DNA of 64,000 bases from assembly GCF_900215485.1 (NCBI RefSeq), contig NZ_OCMZ01000002.1:186001-250000 (forward strand), given 5' to 3'. A program made the translations under genes and the position numbers. The notes below the pieces were generated by a model. It searched no databases, was not told the origin of the DNA, and saw only the letters and a program-made list of their open reading frames with translations. Of this stretch, positions 17,722 through 27,589 are shown piece after piece; position 1 is the stretch's first letter, and each line of letters opens with the position of its first letter. Origin of the DNA: Nitrosovibrio sp. Nv4 (GTDB taxonomy: Bacteria > Pseudomonadota > Gammaproteobacteria > Burkholderiales > Nitrosomonadaceae).

Positions 17722-18198
17722 TCAGACTTCGCCAAGCATGCGTCCGCCAGGGAATGGCTGGGGTTGTCCATCCGATCCATACAGACCAGCGCCTTGAGCA
17801 CTGCGGGTTGCCGCCTGGAGCGCTGAAAGCCTCTGCTGGTTATAGCGCAGCCGCTGACCGACAATTATGCTGTTGATATTATTGAGTTCATTTGCTGTTT
17901 CAGCCAGCTGAAGCAGGTCCCGCCACGAATCGGCGGCAGCGGGCCAATCTTGCAGCCCACGCTCCATGCCAACGCGATCCTGCGAGTAGCCCGACATCGC
18001 AAGCCAGCAGTTGCGCGCACTTATCAGTTGGGCCAATTGTTGGGCATCACGCGCTTTTTCCGTTGCCAGCGACAGTAACAAAGACGCATCCGAATGCTGC
18101 AATGCGTGCTGCTCGCGGCGCAAAACATCAATGAACGCCAGCGTCGCGTCACGTTCGCGGGGGACGCTTGCAATCGGATCAAAAACGCTGTTGGTCAA
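17722..18198 (-). CDS. flgN: FlgN, chaperone for FlgK and FlgL
   Basis: 158 aa, all-helical, with the FlgN pattern: LRREQHALQHSDASLLLSLATEKARDAQQL at the front and NELNNINSIIVGQRLRYNQQRLSAL near the end, where FlgN binds its clients. It is a cytosolic type III chaperone that holds the hook-associated proteins FlgK and FlgL ready for export. It lies one base after flgM in the same direction, so the two form a unit driven at least by the sigma-28 promoter at 18550-18576. Confidence 0.9.
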   Translation of the reverse strand: MTNSVFDPIASVPRERDATLAFIDVLRREQHALQHSDASLLLSLATEKARDAQQLAQLISARNCWLAMSGYSQDRVGMERGLQDWPAAADSWRDLLQLAETANELNNINSIIVGQRLRYNQQRLSALQAATRSAQGAGLYGSDGQPQPFPGGRMLGEV

Positions 18199-18199
18199 G

Positions 18200-18517
18200 T
18201 CAACCCTGCCTGGTGCGGATCAGGTCTCGCACCGTCTCCAGCAAACCATCCGCCACCTTGCCCGCGTTCACGACAAACCGGCCCTCGCTGATTGCCTGCT
18301 TGATTTCAGCCACCCGAGCGGCGTCAAAAACTTCACCGGTGGCCAGGTTTTTCTCGATGCTTTGCAGTTGCATGCTGAGTTTAACACTGTCGCCTGTGTT
18401 ACCCGGTTCGTTTTGTGTCGCAATCTCCGCTGATCTTTGTCCGGGCCTCGCAGAGGACGCCAACGCCTCGCCGACAGGCGAGGCTGGTGTAGTCTTGATG
18501 GAATTTTCTATTTTCAT
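18200..18517 (-). CDS. flgM: FlgM, anti-sigma-28 factor
   Basis: 105 aa. Disordered N-terminus MKIENSIKTTPASP, then the sigma-binding helices (VKLSMQLQSIEKNLATG, FDAARVAEIKQAISEGRFVVNAGKVADGLLE), which are typical of FlgM. FlgM binds FliA in the cytosol and is exported through the completed hook, releasing FliA. The ATG is preceded by AGGAGA. A strong sigma-28 promoter stands 33 bases upstream, so FliA makes its own inhibitor, the usual feedback. Confidence 0.95.
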   Translation of the reverse strand: MKIENSIKTTPASPVGEALASSARPGQRSAEIATQNEPGNTGDSVKLSMQLQSIEKNLATGEVFDAARVAEIKQAISEGRFVVNAGKVADGLLETVRDLIRTRQG

Positions 18518-18549
18518 AGGGTGTATCTCCTGCAGTTAACCGTAAATAT

Positions 18550-18576
18550 TTAACGGCGACCTCGTGAGGAACTTTA
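18550..18576 (-). promoter_or_regulatory. Sigma-28 promoter of flgM-flgN
   Basis: On the minus strand TAAAGTTC (18576-18569), an 11-base spacer, GCCGTTAA (18557-18550). One mismatch in each half from the enterobacterial consensus, 33 bases before the flgM start. Confidence 0.88.
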
Positions 18577-18775
18577 GGCCAATTTTATTGGTGAAATTTG
18601 CCTGCATATTGTTATAGCCATTCTTCAAATGGAAATGCTAAGGATTACTCTAGTTCCATTTATCCTGCCGTCACAGTTAACCATATATCTACGGCAACCT
18701 GGGTGAAAATCGAGATCGCCACTACTATAACGGTAACTATTAAGGCCGACTCAAGTTAGTCATAGTAGCGTTTCC

Positions 18776-19501
18776 TCAATAACTTACCACGACTATTGCT
18801 CCGGCTCGCGCGATTCCGCTAACTACCGAGCCTGACGCACTTCTTACCTGTACCAACTGGCCTTCCGCCGCGTTGTTAAGTGCTTTCCCTTCACCGGATA
18901 CGCTGAATCCGGGTCCGCTGGAAATCAGCTTCACGTTTTGATTCTGTATTACGGCTGCTTGCGCGCGCAGCATGTCCTGGCGCACGGGGCTGCCGAAGGG
19001 GAGGCTGCTGGTCAGCGCTCTGCCGGTGGCCTGATTCAGGTCAGTGACGATACCTGGTGGAAGCTGGGTCAGATCTCCGCTGCGTATGGTCAAGTCTGCT
19101 GGGGCAAGTATATGGCCCTGCGTTAACGGACGGGTACTCACTACATAATCCGCCACCACTTTCACGGTTGCGCGGACATAAATGGTCCACGTATTTGGCA
19201 CGGAGCAACGGACGATCACCGTCGTATTGCCCCATGGCCGGCTACCAGGCGGCAATGCCGGCTCAAGCGCGGCACAGACGGGAAGGTTGACCCGTGCGTC
19301 GATTGCGCCAAGGGTGATGTCAACCTGACCCGGTAGGCCGGCTGACTGTGTACGCAGAAAATCCAGAGCAACGTCCTGAATAAGACGATGGTCCTGTTTC
19401 GCGTTGGCAGAGGCTGATGCCGCAGCGGGCACAGACAGAAACACGATCAGGCTGAAATGGCATGACAGGCGTCGAAAACTAATGATGGGCATGATGGACA
19501 T
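18776..19501 (-). CDS. flgA: FlgA, P-ring assembly chaperone
   Basis: 241 aa from the ATG at 19501, which has AAGGAA upstream and begins a signal peptide (SFRRLSCHFSLIVFLSVPAAASA); the frame extends further up but those residues are not signal-like. The mature part has the SAF domain (YVVSTRPLTQGHILAPADLTIRSGDL) and the C-terminal FlgA domain ending GSVVSGIARAGAIVVV. It works in the periplasm to assemble FlgI into the P ring. It is divergent from flgB, as in enterobacteria, and separated from flgM by about 260 bases. Confidence 0.94.
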   Translation of the reverse strand: MSIMPIISFRRLSCHFSLIVFLSVPAAASASANAKQDHRLIQDVALDFLRTQSAGLPGQVDITLGAIDARVNLPVCAALEPALPPGSRPWGNTTVIVRCSVPNTWTIYVRATVKVVADYVVSTRPLTQGHILAPADLTIRSGDLTQLPPGIVTDLNQATGRALTSSLPFGSPVRQDMLRAQAAVIQNQNVKLISSGPGFSVSGEGKALNNAAEGQLVQVRSASGSVVSGIARAGAIVVVSY

Positions 19502-19956
19502 GGCGGATTCCTTGAAAGAATGCCCTGGATCAGGCCGAGTCGGGCCGAGCGGAGGGTAGCGGTATTTTAGTCTGGGCATATCGCAACGGCCCGCGGAACT
19601 GAGGCCGGTTTTATCCGTTATTCAGTGAATCGACCTGATGCATGTCACCGTATTCTTGGTATCGCGGCTAATCGGACCTCACTTATCCGGATTCTGTCTC
19701 AACGAACTATTTTCGCGCTGGATACGCAGCGCCCCGCAGTGATTGATGAGGTCGCAGGGACAACGTCTTATAGCATGGTCTTGCAAGTAAGACAGGAACT
19801 TGGGGCAGGGAAGCGTTGAGATAAAGGGTTTTTACCCCGTTAATCTGTCTTTTGGGTAGATAGGCCATGAAATACCATAACTCATGTGTATTAACAGCAC
19901 TGACCAGCACTCACAGCACTAGCAGATCGAAGCAGTGCATTGCCTGAGAGGAACTC

Positions 19957-20361
19957 ATGATCGATAAACTTGACGGAACATTCCGTTTCTACCAGGACGC
20001 TGCCAACCTGCGGGCCCATCGCCAGCAATTGATTGCTTCCAATATCGCCAACGCGGATACCCCTAATTTCAAGGCGCGAGACATCAACTTCAAGGACGCG
20101 CTTGAAAATGCGAACAGCAATCGGAGCGTGAAGCTGCTGACAAGCGCCCCGAATCACATTGCATCACCTGGCAGTGTCAGCGGCACGGCAGGCGGCGGGC
20201 CGCTGATGTACCGTTCTGCTGTACAAGGCAGCGTGGATGGCAATACGGTGGACATGGATGTAGAGCGCAACCAGTTCGCCGATAACTCCATCCACTACGA
20301 AGCCAACCTCACATTCATCAGCGACCAGATCAAGATCATGCGCGCTGCCATTCAAGGTTAA
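19957..20361 (+). CDS. flgB: FlgB, proximal rod protein
   Basis: 134 aa. Standard start [36 protein letters not shown] with the ANIANADTP rod signature, and a C-terminal helix for rod packing. First gene of the flgBCDEFGHIJ run; GAGGAA precedes the ATG. It builds the rod crossing the periplasm and is exported by the flagellar type III system. The 375 bases between it and flgA should hold the two divergent class 2 promoters; I cannot point to a sure FlhDC box. Confidence 0.95.
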   Translation: MIDKLDGTFRFYQDAANLRAHRQQLIASNIANADTPNFKARDINFKDALENANSNRSVKLLTSAPNHIASPGSVSGTAGGGPLMYRSAVQGSVDGNTVDMDVERNQFADNSIHYEANLTFISDQIKIMRAAIQG

Positions 20362-20375
20362 GGAGAGATCGCATC

Positions 20376-20795
20376 ATGTCTTTATTCAATATTTTCACTG
20401 TCGCGGGATCAGCCATGACCGCGCAGAATCAGCGCCTGAACGTGGTGGCGAGCAACCTCGCCAACGCCGATAGCGCGGTGACTTCCAACGGCCAGCCTTA
20501 CAAGGCCAAACAAGTGCTGTTCATGAGTATTCCGTCAGCCGCCAGCGCCGATCCCAACAATGCCGCCACCGGCGTCAAGGTATCTCGAGTCCTTGAGGAT
20601 CAATCACCAATGAAGCTGATATACGAGCCAACACATCCGATGGCGAACGAAGAGGGTTTTGTGACTATGCCAAATGTGAACGTGGTGGAGGAGATGGTCG
20701 ATATGATTTCCGCTTCGCGTTCGTACCAGAACAATGTGGACATGATGAATACCGCGAAGACGCTCCTGCTGAAAACTTTAACTATCGGACAATGA
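20376..20795 (+). CDS. flgC: FlgC, rod protein
   Basis: 139 aa. [33 protein letters not shown] at the N-terminus and [32 protein letters not shown] at the C-terminus are the two halves of the flagellar rod/hook family that pair into the coiled coil. Normal length. AAGGAGAG ahead of the start and a 14-base gap to flgB show an operon. Confidence 0.96.
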   Translation: MSLFNIFTVAGSAMTAQNQRLNVVASNLANADSAVTSNGQPYKAKQVLFMSIPSAASADPNNAATGVKVSRVLEDQSPMKLIYEPTHPMANEEGFVTMPNVNVVEEMVDMISASRSYQNNVDMMNTAKTLLLKTLTIGQ

Positions 20796-20805
20796 GGAAG
20801 AAATC

Positions 20806-21474
20806 ATGAGCACGATTCAGGATACGCAATCAGCCGCAAACTTATTTGCGTCGTATGGCACTACCAATACGTCCAAACCCGTTGCGGATGAGGTGCAGGA
20901 CCGATTTCTCAAGCTGCTGGTTACGCAAATGAAGAATCAGGATCCTCTCAATCCGCTTGACAATGCTCAAGTGACGACGCAGCTGGCGCAAATCAGCACG
21001 GTGAACGGCATAGAGAAACTTAACGCAAACATCCAGGCCATGGCGAGCAGCTTTAACGCGGGACAATCCCTGCAAGCCGCAACCATGATCGGAAAAGACG
21101 TACTCGTGCCCGGTTCAATGTTGCAACTGACAGGCGGTAGCGGAATTTTCGGCCTTGAACTGCCGCATGCCGCGGATCAGGTGAAAGTCACGATACACGA
21201 CGCCTCGGGCCGTGCAATGCAGGTCATGGATCTTGGCGCAAAGCCGGCCGGTTCCATGGCGCTGGCGTGGGATGGCATGACTGCTGATGGTGCCCCAGCC
21301 ACAGATGGGGCCTATAGCATTAGCGTCAGCGCGTTGCGCGGCGACCAGAAGATCGATGCCAAAACCCTCGCCTTCGGTTCGGTTCAAGGCGTTTCCCAAA
21401 GTAGTCAGGGCGTGCAACTGAACGTCGGAATGCTTGGGCTGGTGGGTCTGACAGACGTCAAACAGATTTTTTAA
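20806..21474 (+). CDS. flgD: FlgD, hook-capping protein
   Basis: 222 aa. The conserved N-terminal export and cap segment DRFLKLLVTQMKNQDPLNPLDNAQVTTQLAQIST is intact, followed by the FlgD tudor/Ig-like region (DASGRAMQVMDLG, LAWDGMTADGAPATDGAYSISV). FlgD forms the temporary cap that guides hook polymerisation and is later lost. GAGGAAG precedes the ATG; ten bases after flgC. Confidence 0.96.
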   Translation: MSTIQDTQSAANLFASYGTTNTSKPVADEVQDRFLKLLVTQMKNQDPLNPLDNAQVTTQLAQISTVNGIEKLNANIQAMASSFNAGQSLQAATMIGKDVLVPGSMLQLTGGSGIFGLELPHAADQVKVTIHDASGRAMQVMDLGAKPAGSMALAWDGMTADGAPATDGAYSISVSALRGDQKIDAKTLAFGSVQGVSQSSQGVQLNVGMLGLVGLTDVKQIF

Positions 21475-21529
21475 ACCGGCATCAATCGAATATCCGTCTC
21501 GGGAATGAGACGCTACCAAAGGAGTGATC

Positions 21530-22753
21530 ATGAGTTTTCAGCAAGGCTTAAGCGGCTTGAATGCTGCGTCCAAGAACCTGGACGTAATAGGCAACAACGT
21601 AGCAAACACCAATACGGTGGGATTCAAGCAGTCGCAGGCCCAATTTGCGGATGTATTTGCCAACTCGCTTTCGGGCGGGAGCAGCCTCCAGGCCGGGATC
21701 GGTGTCAAGGTGGCCGATATTGCGCAGCAGTTCAATCAGGGCAGTATCACCGTATCCAATAATCCACTCGACATCGCAATCAACGGCAGCGGCTTCTATC
21801 GGCTGAGCGACCAGGGCGCTATCAGTTACTCACGCAATGGTCAATTTCACCCGGACAAGGATGGCTATATTGTCAACAGCAGCGGGCTGCGTCTTACGGG
21901 GTATACAGCGACCGCCGCCGGAGTGATCAATGCTTCCGCGCCAACCGACCTGCGTATTTCGACGGCTGATTCACCGCCTGCGGCAACCACGCTGGTGAAC
22001 GGGCTGGTTAACCTGGATTCACGCGAAGCAGCGCTGATTTCGGGCGCATTCGACCTCACCGATCCGACGACGTACCACAGTTCAACCTCTCTATCGATTC
22101 ACGACAGCCTGGGCAATCCAAGCACGCTTTCGGCTTATTTCCTCAAGACAGGGACCAACAGCTGGGATGTGTTTGCCGCCAATGACGGCGCATTGCTCAA
22201 TGGTGGTACACCGGTAGGCACGCTGGACTTTTTATCCAATGGCGCCCTTGACCCGGCCAGTCCCAGCACATTCACTCTGACAGCACCGGTCACTACCGGT
22301 GCTGTCAATCCCCTGGTTTTCGATCTGGACTTCACCGGCACGACCCAATTCGGATCCAACTCCGGCGTCAACGCGCTAAACCAGGACGGCTATACCTCGG
22401 GCCGCCTTACCGGCTTCGCGGTTGGCGCTGACGGCATAATCAGCGGCAGTTACTCAAGCGGTAAATTTTTAACCCTGGGACAGGTTGCGTTAGCCAATTT
22501 TGCCAATCCACAGGGCCTGGAATTACGCGGCAATAACACCTGGACGGAGAGCGCTGCCTCTGGCGCCGCCCTGGTGGGGACGCCGGATACCGGCGGCTTG
22601 GGTGTCCTGCAAGCGGGCGCAGTTGAGGATTCAAATGTAGAGCTTACCTCGGAGCTGGTCAATATGATTACTGCCCAGCGGGTCTACCAGGCCAACGCCC
22701 AGACCATCAAAACTCAGGACCAGTTGCTGCAGACGATAGTAAATCTGAAATAA
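21530..22753 (+). CDS. flgE: FlgE, hook protein
   Basis: 407 aa. The rod/hook N-terminus MSFQQGLSGLNAASKNLDVIGNNVANTNTVGFK and the C-terminus SNVELTSELVNMITAQRVYQANAQTIKTQDQLLQ are typical, with a FlaE-type D2 domain between. I take the ATG at 21530 after AAAGGAG; the GTG two codons earlier lies in the same frame but is too close to that site. It forms the flexible hook outside the cell. Confidence 0.96.
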   Translation: MSFQQGLSGLNAASKNLDVIGNNVANTNTVGFKQSQAQFADVFANSLSGGSSLQAGIGVKVADIAQQFNQGSITVSNNPLDIAINGSGFYRLSDQGAISYSRNGQFHPDKDGYIVNSSGLRLTGYTATAAGVINASAPTDLRISTADSPPAATTLVNGLVNLDSREAALISGAFDLTDPTTYHSSTSLSIHDSLGNPSTLSAYFLKTGTNSWDVFAANDGALLNGGTPVGTLDFLSNGALDPASPSTFTLTAPVTTGAVNPLVFDLDFTGTTQFGSNSGVNALNQDGYTSGRLTGFAVGADGIISGSYSSGKFLTLGQVALANFANPQGLELRGNNTWTESAASGAALVGTPDTGGLGVLQAGAVEDSNVELTSELVNMITAQRVYQANAQTIKTQDQLLQTIVNLK

Positions 22754-22793
22754 AGATATAAATAACGCATAAGTCAGTACGACTGCCAAAAAA

Positions 22794-22831
22794 CCCGATT
22801 CCGTTATCCTGGCATACCATCCGGAATCGGG
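22794..22831. repeat. 10-bp inverted repeat between flgE and flgF
   Basis: CCCGATTCCG (22794-22803) pairs exactly with CGGAATCGGG (22822-22831), 18-base loop. No T run follows on the plus strand, so it may be an mRNA stabiliser or processing site after the abundant hook message and not a terminator. A run of six A precedes it, so on the minus strand it would look like a terminator, but no minus-strand gene is near. Confidence 0.7.
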
Positions 22832-22908
22832 AAGTTCCTTCCAGGGTTACTCAATCGATACCAGCAGTCTTTAAACCTGATTAAAACCACATATAACAGG
22901 AGTAAAAC

Positions 22909-23661
22909 ATGGATCGCATGATCTACGTTGCGATGACCGGTGCGAAGCATACGCTGGGACAGCAAGCCGCCATGGCGCACAATCTGGCGAATGCGAACAC
23001 GACTGGCTATCGCGCGGAAACCAGCGTGTTGCGCGCGGTGCCGATATTCAGCGATACGCTGGCAACGCGGGCATTTGTAGTGGATTCAAGCGCTGGTGCC
23101 GATTTCACTCCTGGTACCGAGCAGCATACGGGGCGGGAGCTCGACCTGGCAATACAGGGACCGGGCTGGATCGCCGTGCAAATGGAGGACGGGACCGAGG
23201 CGTATACCCGCAACGGGGACCTGCATGTGAGCGCCAATGGTGTGCTACAGACACGTAGCGGCCTGAGCGTGAAGGGAGATGGAGGTACTATTTCGATTCC
23301 CCCCAATACGCTTGTCACAATCGCCAGGGATGGGGTGATCTCTTCCGTGCCCGCCGGTGCGGGGACGAGTGAGCCGAATATCTCCGTGATGATAGACCGC
23401 ATCAAGCTCGTCAATCCGCCAGAAGGTCAGCTTACGCGCGGTCTGGATGGGCTGTTCCGCCTGGCAGGCGGCGGTGAGGCCGAGGCGGATGCGAATGTCA
23501 CAATCAAAAGTGGTGCGCTCGAGGGCAGCAATGTCAATGTTGTCGAGGCGCTGGTCGACATGATATCGCTTTCCCGCCAGTTTGAAATGCACATGAAGAT
23601 GCTGCAGAACGCCGAGGGTAACGCCCAGCGAGCCAGCGTTCTGCTGTCGGTCAATTCTTGA
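22909..23661 (+). CDS. flgF: FlgF, proximal rod protein
   Basis: 250 aa. MDRMIYVAMTGAKHTLGQQAAMAHNLANANTTGYR and the ending NVNVVEALVDMISLSRQFEMHMKMLQNAE identify FlgF, part of the rod. CAGGAG stands before the ATG. The gap of 155 bases from flgE carries the inverted repeat at 22794-22831. Confidence 0.95.
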   Translation: MDRMIYVAMTGAKHTLGQQAAMAHNLANANTTGYRAETSVLRAVPIFSDTLATRAFVVDSSAGADFTPGTEQHTGRELDLAIQGPGWIAVQMEDGTEAYTRNGDLHVSANGVLQTRSGLSVKGDGGTISIPPNTLVTIARDGVISSVPAGAGTSEPNISVMIDRIKLVNPPEGQLTRGLDGLFRLAGGGEAEADANVTIKSGALEGSNVNVVEALVDMISLSRQFEMHMKMLQNAEGNAQRASVLLSVNS

Positions 23662-23860
23662 TCCACGCTAGTAATCACCCTGATCACCCTGCACCAAATA
23701 ACCAGACCAGGATGAATACGGAATTAACATGGTGTTGCCCCTCTTTTCAGGATATAGCCTTTATCCATGCTGCTATACGATACCGTAAATGCTGTGAATA
23801 AAGGTCCCGCACTGTGGCCACAGAACCGCATAAATTACGCTTAACCTTCAGGAGACTCAG

Positions 23861-24643
23861 TTGATCCGCTCACTCTGGATTTCAAAGACCGGTCTGGATG
23901 CACAACAGACCCAGATGGATGTCATTGCCAACAATCTGGCCAATGTCAGTACCAATGGATTCAAGCGCTCGCGCGCCGTGTTCGAGGATCTGATATATCA
24001 GACCTTGCGTCAGCCCGGCGCCCAGTCGTCGCAGCAGACACAATTGCCATCCGGCTTGCAGATCGGTACCGGCGTCAGACCGGTCGCAACGGAGCGTGTA
24101 TTGACCCAGGGTAATTTGCAACAGACAGGGAACTGGAAAGACGTGGCGATTCAGGGCCAGGGATTTTTCGAGGTTTTACGGCCCGATGGCTCATTGGCCT
24201 ACACCCGGGATGGCTCGCTCCAGATTGACGCCGAGGGACAACTCGTCACGTCCAGCGGCTATCATATTCAACCCGCGATCGCCATTCCCCCCAATGCGCT
24301 GAGCGTTACCATCGGCCGCGACGGCGTTGTCACAGTAACCCAGCAAGACTCGCCCCTGCCGGTTCAGGTCGGCACGCTGCAACTTACCACGTTCATCAAC
24401 CCGGTGGGTTTACAGAGCGTAGGTGAAAATCTCTTTGTGGAAACCGGCTCCAGCGGCACACCCAACGTCAATACGCCTGGTACGGATGGCACTGGATTGC
24501 TCAGCCAGGGCTATGTGGAAACTTCCAACGTCAACGTGGTGGAAGAACTGGTCAATATGATCCAGACCCAACGCGCTTACGAAATCAATAGCAAGGCCGT
24601 CCAGACCTCGGATCAGATGCTGCAGCGCCTGTCACAGATGTAG
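23861..24643 (+). CDS. flgG: FlgG, distal rod protein
   Basis: 260 aa. Starts at a TTG (23861) with AGGAG nine bases upstream; the sequence from there, [38 protein letters not shown], is the standard FlgG N-terminus, so the TTG is well supported. The C-terminus [33 protein letters not shown] is typical. It builds the long distal rod inside the P and L rings. A 200-base gap to flgF, without a gene, contains the palindrome TGTGGCCACA (about 23811-23820) of unknown use. Confidence 0.96.
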   Translation: MIRSLWISKTGLDAQQTQMDVIANNLANVSTNGFKRSRAVFEDLIYQTLRQPGAQSSQQTQLPSGLQIGTGVRPVATERVLTQGNLQQTGNWKDVAIQGQGFFEVLRPDGSLAYTRDGSLQIDAEGQLVTSSGYHIQPAIAIPPNALSVTIGRDGVVTVTQQDSPLPVQVGTLQLTTFINPVGLQSVGENLFVETGSSGTPNVNTPGTDGTGLLSQGYVETSNVNVVEELVNMIQTQRAYEINSKAVQTSDQMLQRLSQM

Positions 24644-24708
24644 CCAATGTCAAATGTAGAAACGATGATCGACGCGCGGCAAATGAATCGGAAGCTTACA
24701 GGGAACTG

Positions 24709-25422
24709 ATGATAAAAGATTCTTCAGCTAAATGTTCAGCCAAGCCCGGCGGGCGGTTCCAGACCTTGGCTGCGCTGATGGCTGTCATAGTGCTCGGGCT
24801 CTCAGGCTGCGTGACGCTCCCAGCGCCGCCACCGATCGTACAGCAACCGATGTCGTCTCGGGCGGCTCAGGCAGCGGCGCCACTCGCCAACGGTGCCATC
24901 TACCAGGCCGACATTAGCCACCGGCCGTTATTCGAGGATCGCCGCGCGCGTAATGTCGGTGATACCCTGGTCATCGTTCTCAACGAGAGGACTAATGCAA
25001 GCAAGCGGTCCAACAGCAGCGCCAACAAGAATGGCGAGGTAAATTTTGGCATTCCTCCCCTGGTGTTCGGCGTGCCGATCACGAAGAAGGTGGAACTGGG
25101 CGCATCCTCTTCCAACGAGTTCGAGGGTAGAGGCGAAGCCGCTTCCGCCAACAATTTCAGCGGGACGATCACCGTCACCGTGCTTGAAGTGCTGCCCAAC
25201 CGCAACCTGGTGGTAAGCGGCGAAAAGCAGCTCGCCATGACCCAGGGTTCGGAGTACATCCGCCTCTCGGGCGTAGTCCGCCCCGAGACCATCATCAACA
25301 ATATGGTCTCATCAGTCCAGGTAGCCGATGCGAAAATAGAGTACAAGGCCAACGGCTACATCGACGAGGCGCAAACGATGGGCTGGCTTTCGCGCTTTTT
25401 CCTCACTATTTCGCCGTTCTGA
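24709..25422 (+). CDS. flgH: FlgH, L-ring lipoprotein
   Basis: 237 aa. A lipoprotein signal with lipobox LSGC ([13 protein letters not shown]) after a long N-region, then the L-ring body [28 protein letters not shown] and [26 protein letters not shown]. It forms the outer-membrane bushing around the rod. CAGGGAAC precedes the ATG. Followed by flgI after 29 bases. Confidence 0.95.
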   Translation: MIKDSSAKCSAKPGGRFQTLAALMAVIVLGLSGCVTLPAPPPIVQQPMSSRAAQAAAPLANGAIYQADISHRPLFEDRRARNVGDTLVIVLNERTNASKRSNSSANKNGEVNFGIPPLVFGVPITKKVELGASSSNEFEGRGEAASANNFSGTITVTVLEVLPNRNLVVSGEKQLAMTQGSEYIRLSGVVRPETIINNMVSSVQVADAKIEYKANGYIDEAQTMGWLSRFFLTISPF

Positions 25423-25451
25423 ACGATTTACAAAATATTGCCCGCGACCCC

Positions 25452-26564
25452 ATGATCCTTAAACAAACTTTGCACGCTATGCTCATGCTATGGCTCGGGT
25501 GTTGTGCGATATTGACCCCGGCACACGCCGAGCGCATCAAGGATCTTGCCTCGATCCAGGGTGTGCGCCCCAACCAGCTGGTCGGATATGGGCTGGTGGT
25601 GGGACTGGATGGCACGGGCGACCAAACCATACAGACTCCCTTCACCATCCAGACGCTGAACAGCATGCTGATGCAAATGGGCATCAACGTGCCACCCGGT
25701 ACCAATATGCGATTGAGGAACGTGGCTGCGGTGATGGTTACCGCAACCTTACCGGCGCTCGCCCAGCCGGGGCAGATTGTCGATGTTACCGTGTCGAGCA
25801 TGGGTAATGCCAGAAGCCTGCGCGGCGGCACGTTGCTGATGACGCCGCTCAAAGGAGCCGACGGTCAGGTCTATGGGATGGCCCAGGGCAATCTGCTGGT
25901 CGGGGGAATCGGTGCTGCCGCAAGCGGCAGCAAGGTGCAGGTGAATCACCTAAATGCCGGACGTATCAGTGGTGGCGCCACGGTCGAACGCGCCGTACCC
26001 GTTGCACTGGGCCAAGGGGATACCATTCGGCTTGAGCTTCATACCACGGATTTTTCCACTACACGGCGGGTGGTGGATGCTATTAATGAGCGTTTCGGCA
26101 CTGGCATCGCTTACGCGCTGGACGCCAGGGCAATTCAAGTGCGAACACCGCAAGGCAGCGATGAACGCGTGGCATTCATTGCGGAAGTGGAAAGCATGAA
26201 CATCAGGCCGGCGCAGATGCACGCAAAGGTAATCGTCAACAGTCGCACGGGCTCGGTAGTCATGAATCAGTCCGCCACGGTTGATGCCTGTGCTATTGCT
26301 CATGGCAATTTGTCGGTGGTAATCAGTACCGAGCCCGTGATCAGTCAACCCGGCCCATTTTCCGGCGGGCGCACGGTGCAGGCGCAGCGCTCGACGATCG
26401 AAATCAAGCAGGAATCCGGCATGCTGACCATGGTGGAAGGTGCGTCCTTGGCCGAAGTAGTGAAAGCGTTGAATGCGATCGGCGCCACACCGCAGGACTT
26501 GTTGTCTATCCTGCAAGCGATGAAATCCGCTGGGGCATTGCGGGCAGAACTGGAGATCATCTGA
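25452..26564 (+). CDS. flgI: FlgI, P-ring protein
   Basis: 370 aa. Sec signal peptide ([20 protein letters not shown]), mature start [31 protein letters not shown], which is the FlgI hallmark. It forms the periplasmic P ring around the rod and needs FlgA. The ribosome binding site is weak. The stop overlaps the flgJ start by one base (TGATG). Confidence 0.96.
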   Translation: MILKQTLHAMLMLWLGCCAILTPAHAERIKDLASIQGVRPNQLVGYGLVVGLDGTGDQTIQTPFTIQTLNSMLMQMGINVPPGTNMRLRNVAAVMVTATLPALAQPGQIVDVTVSSMGNARSLRGGTLLMTPLKGADGQVYGMAQGNLLVGGIGAAASGSKVQVNHLNAGRISGGATVERAVPVALGQGDTIRLELHTTDFSTTRRVVDAINERFGTGIAYALDARAIQVRTPQGSDERVAFIAEVESMNIRPAQMHAKVIVNSRTGSVVMNQSATVDACAIAHGNLSVVISTEPVISQPGPFSGGRTVQAQRSTIEIKQESGMLTMVEGASLAEVVKALNAIGATPQDLLSILQAMKSAGALRAELEII

Positions 26565-27589
26565 TGGCTGCTTCGGCTGACCTTACTACCAAATTTGCCC
26601 TGGACGTGCAGGCTGTCAATGAATTGCGCGTTGCAGGCCGGACGAACAAGACAGACCAGGCTGCGCTTGAAGCTGCCGCCAAACAGTTCGAGGCCCTGTT
26701 CATGAACATGATGCTGAAAAGCATGCGCGATGCAACACCCAAAGACAGTCTGATGGATAGCGAGCAGAGCCGTCTTTACATCTCGATGCTGGATCAGCAG
26801 CTGTCACAGAGCATGTCGTCCAATGGCATTGGTCTGGCTGACATGATGATACGGCAATTGCGTCATGGATTGCCGACCCAACCGGAACAGGGGGCGGAGC
26901 AGGGTGCGCATGCGCCGACCGCTATCGTGCCTGGACAAGCGCCAGCCGCAGGAGTGCCATCTCCGGCGTCTCGACAATCGCACGCATACACGCAACAGCA
27001 ACCCGAGGCACCGGGGTCCGCGGCGCAATCGGAATCACAGCAGGCACGAACATCATCAGGATTACCGGAGCCGACGGTACCGGTGCCATCCCTGCCTGGA
27101 GCGCAATCGCAGGCGCAGCAATTACAGGTAGCCGAGTTTCAAGCCAGACTGATGCCGTACGCACAGCAGGCCAGCCAGACAACGGGCATACCGGCCCGAT
27201 TCATGCTGGGACAAGCCGCGCTGGAAAGCGGGTGGGGTAAAAGGGAAATACGCGGGGCGGACGGCACGCCCAGCTACAACCTTTTCGGCGTTAAGGCCGG
27301 CAGCAACTGGAAGGGCCCGGTAGTGGAAACCGTAACGACGGAATACGTCAATGGCGTGGTGCATAAAAGCGTGGAAAAGTTCCGTGCTTATCAATCCTAC
27401 GCCGACGCGTTCCGTGACTACGCCAATCTGCTGAGCAGCAACCCACGCTATGCGGAATTGATGGCGCGGGTGGCGCAGGGACTGGACGCGGAGGGTTTTG
27501 CGCGAGGCCTGCAGCAGGCGGGCTATGCGACCGACCCGGACTATGCCGATAAACTGGGCCGTATCATCAGGACCGCACCCTGGTCCTGA
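26564..27589 (+). CDS. flgJ: FlgJ, rod-cap and peptidoglycan hydrolase
   Basis: 341 aa. The N-terminal rod-binding domain (AAKQFEALFMNMMLKSMRDATPKDSLMDSEQSRLYISMLDQQL) is joined by a Pro/Gln-rich linker (about residues 105-190) to a glucosaminidase domain (RFMLGQAALESGWGKREI, NLFGVKAG, YADAFRDYANLLSSNPRY) whose catalytic Glu lies near residue 220. It caps the growing rod and opens the cell wall. This is the two-domain form typical of beta/gamma proteobacteria. The linker is long and built of low-complexity Gln/Pro/Ser. Confidence 0.96.
   Translation: MAASADLTTKFALDVQAVNELRVAGRTNKTDQAALEAAAKQFEALFMNMMLKSMRDATPKDSLMDSEQSRLYISMLDQQLSQSMSSNGIGLADMMIRQLRHGLPTQPEQGAEQGAHAPTAIVPGQAPAAGVPSPASRQSHAYTQQQPEAPGSAAQSESQQARTSSGLPEPTVPVPSLPGAQSQAQQLQVAEFQARLMPYAQQASQTTGIPARFMLGQAALESGWGKREIRGADGTPSYNLFGVKAGSNWKGPVVETVTTEYVNGVVHKSVEKFRAYQSYADAFRDYANLLSSNPRYAELMARVAQGLDAEGFARGLQQAGYATDPDYADKLGRIIRTAPWS

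Noticed and set aside
19822-19845. TAAAGGGT...CCGTTAA before flgB as a sigma-28 promoter
   Set aside because: The two halves are about five bases too close; rod genes are expected to be class 2.
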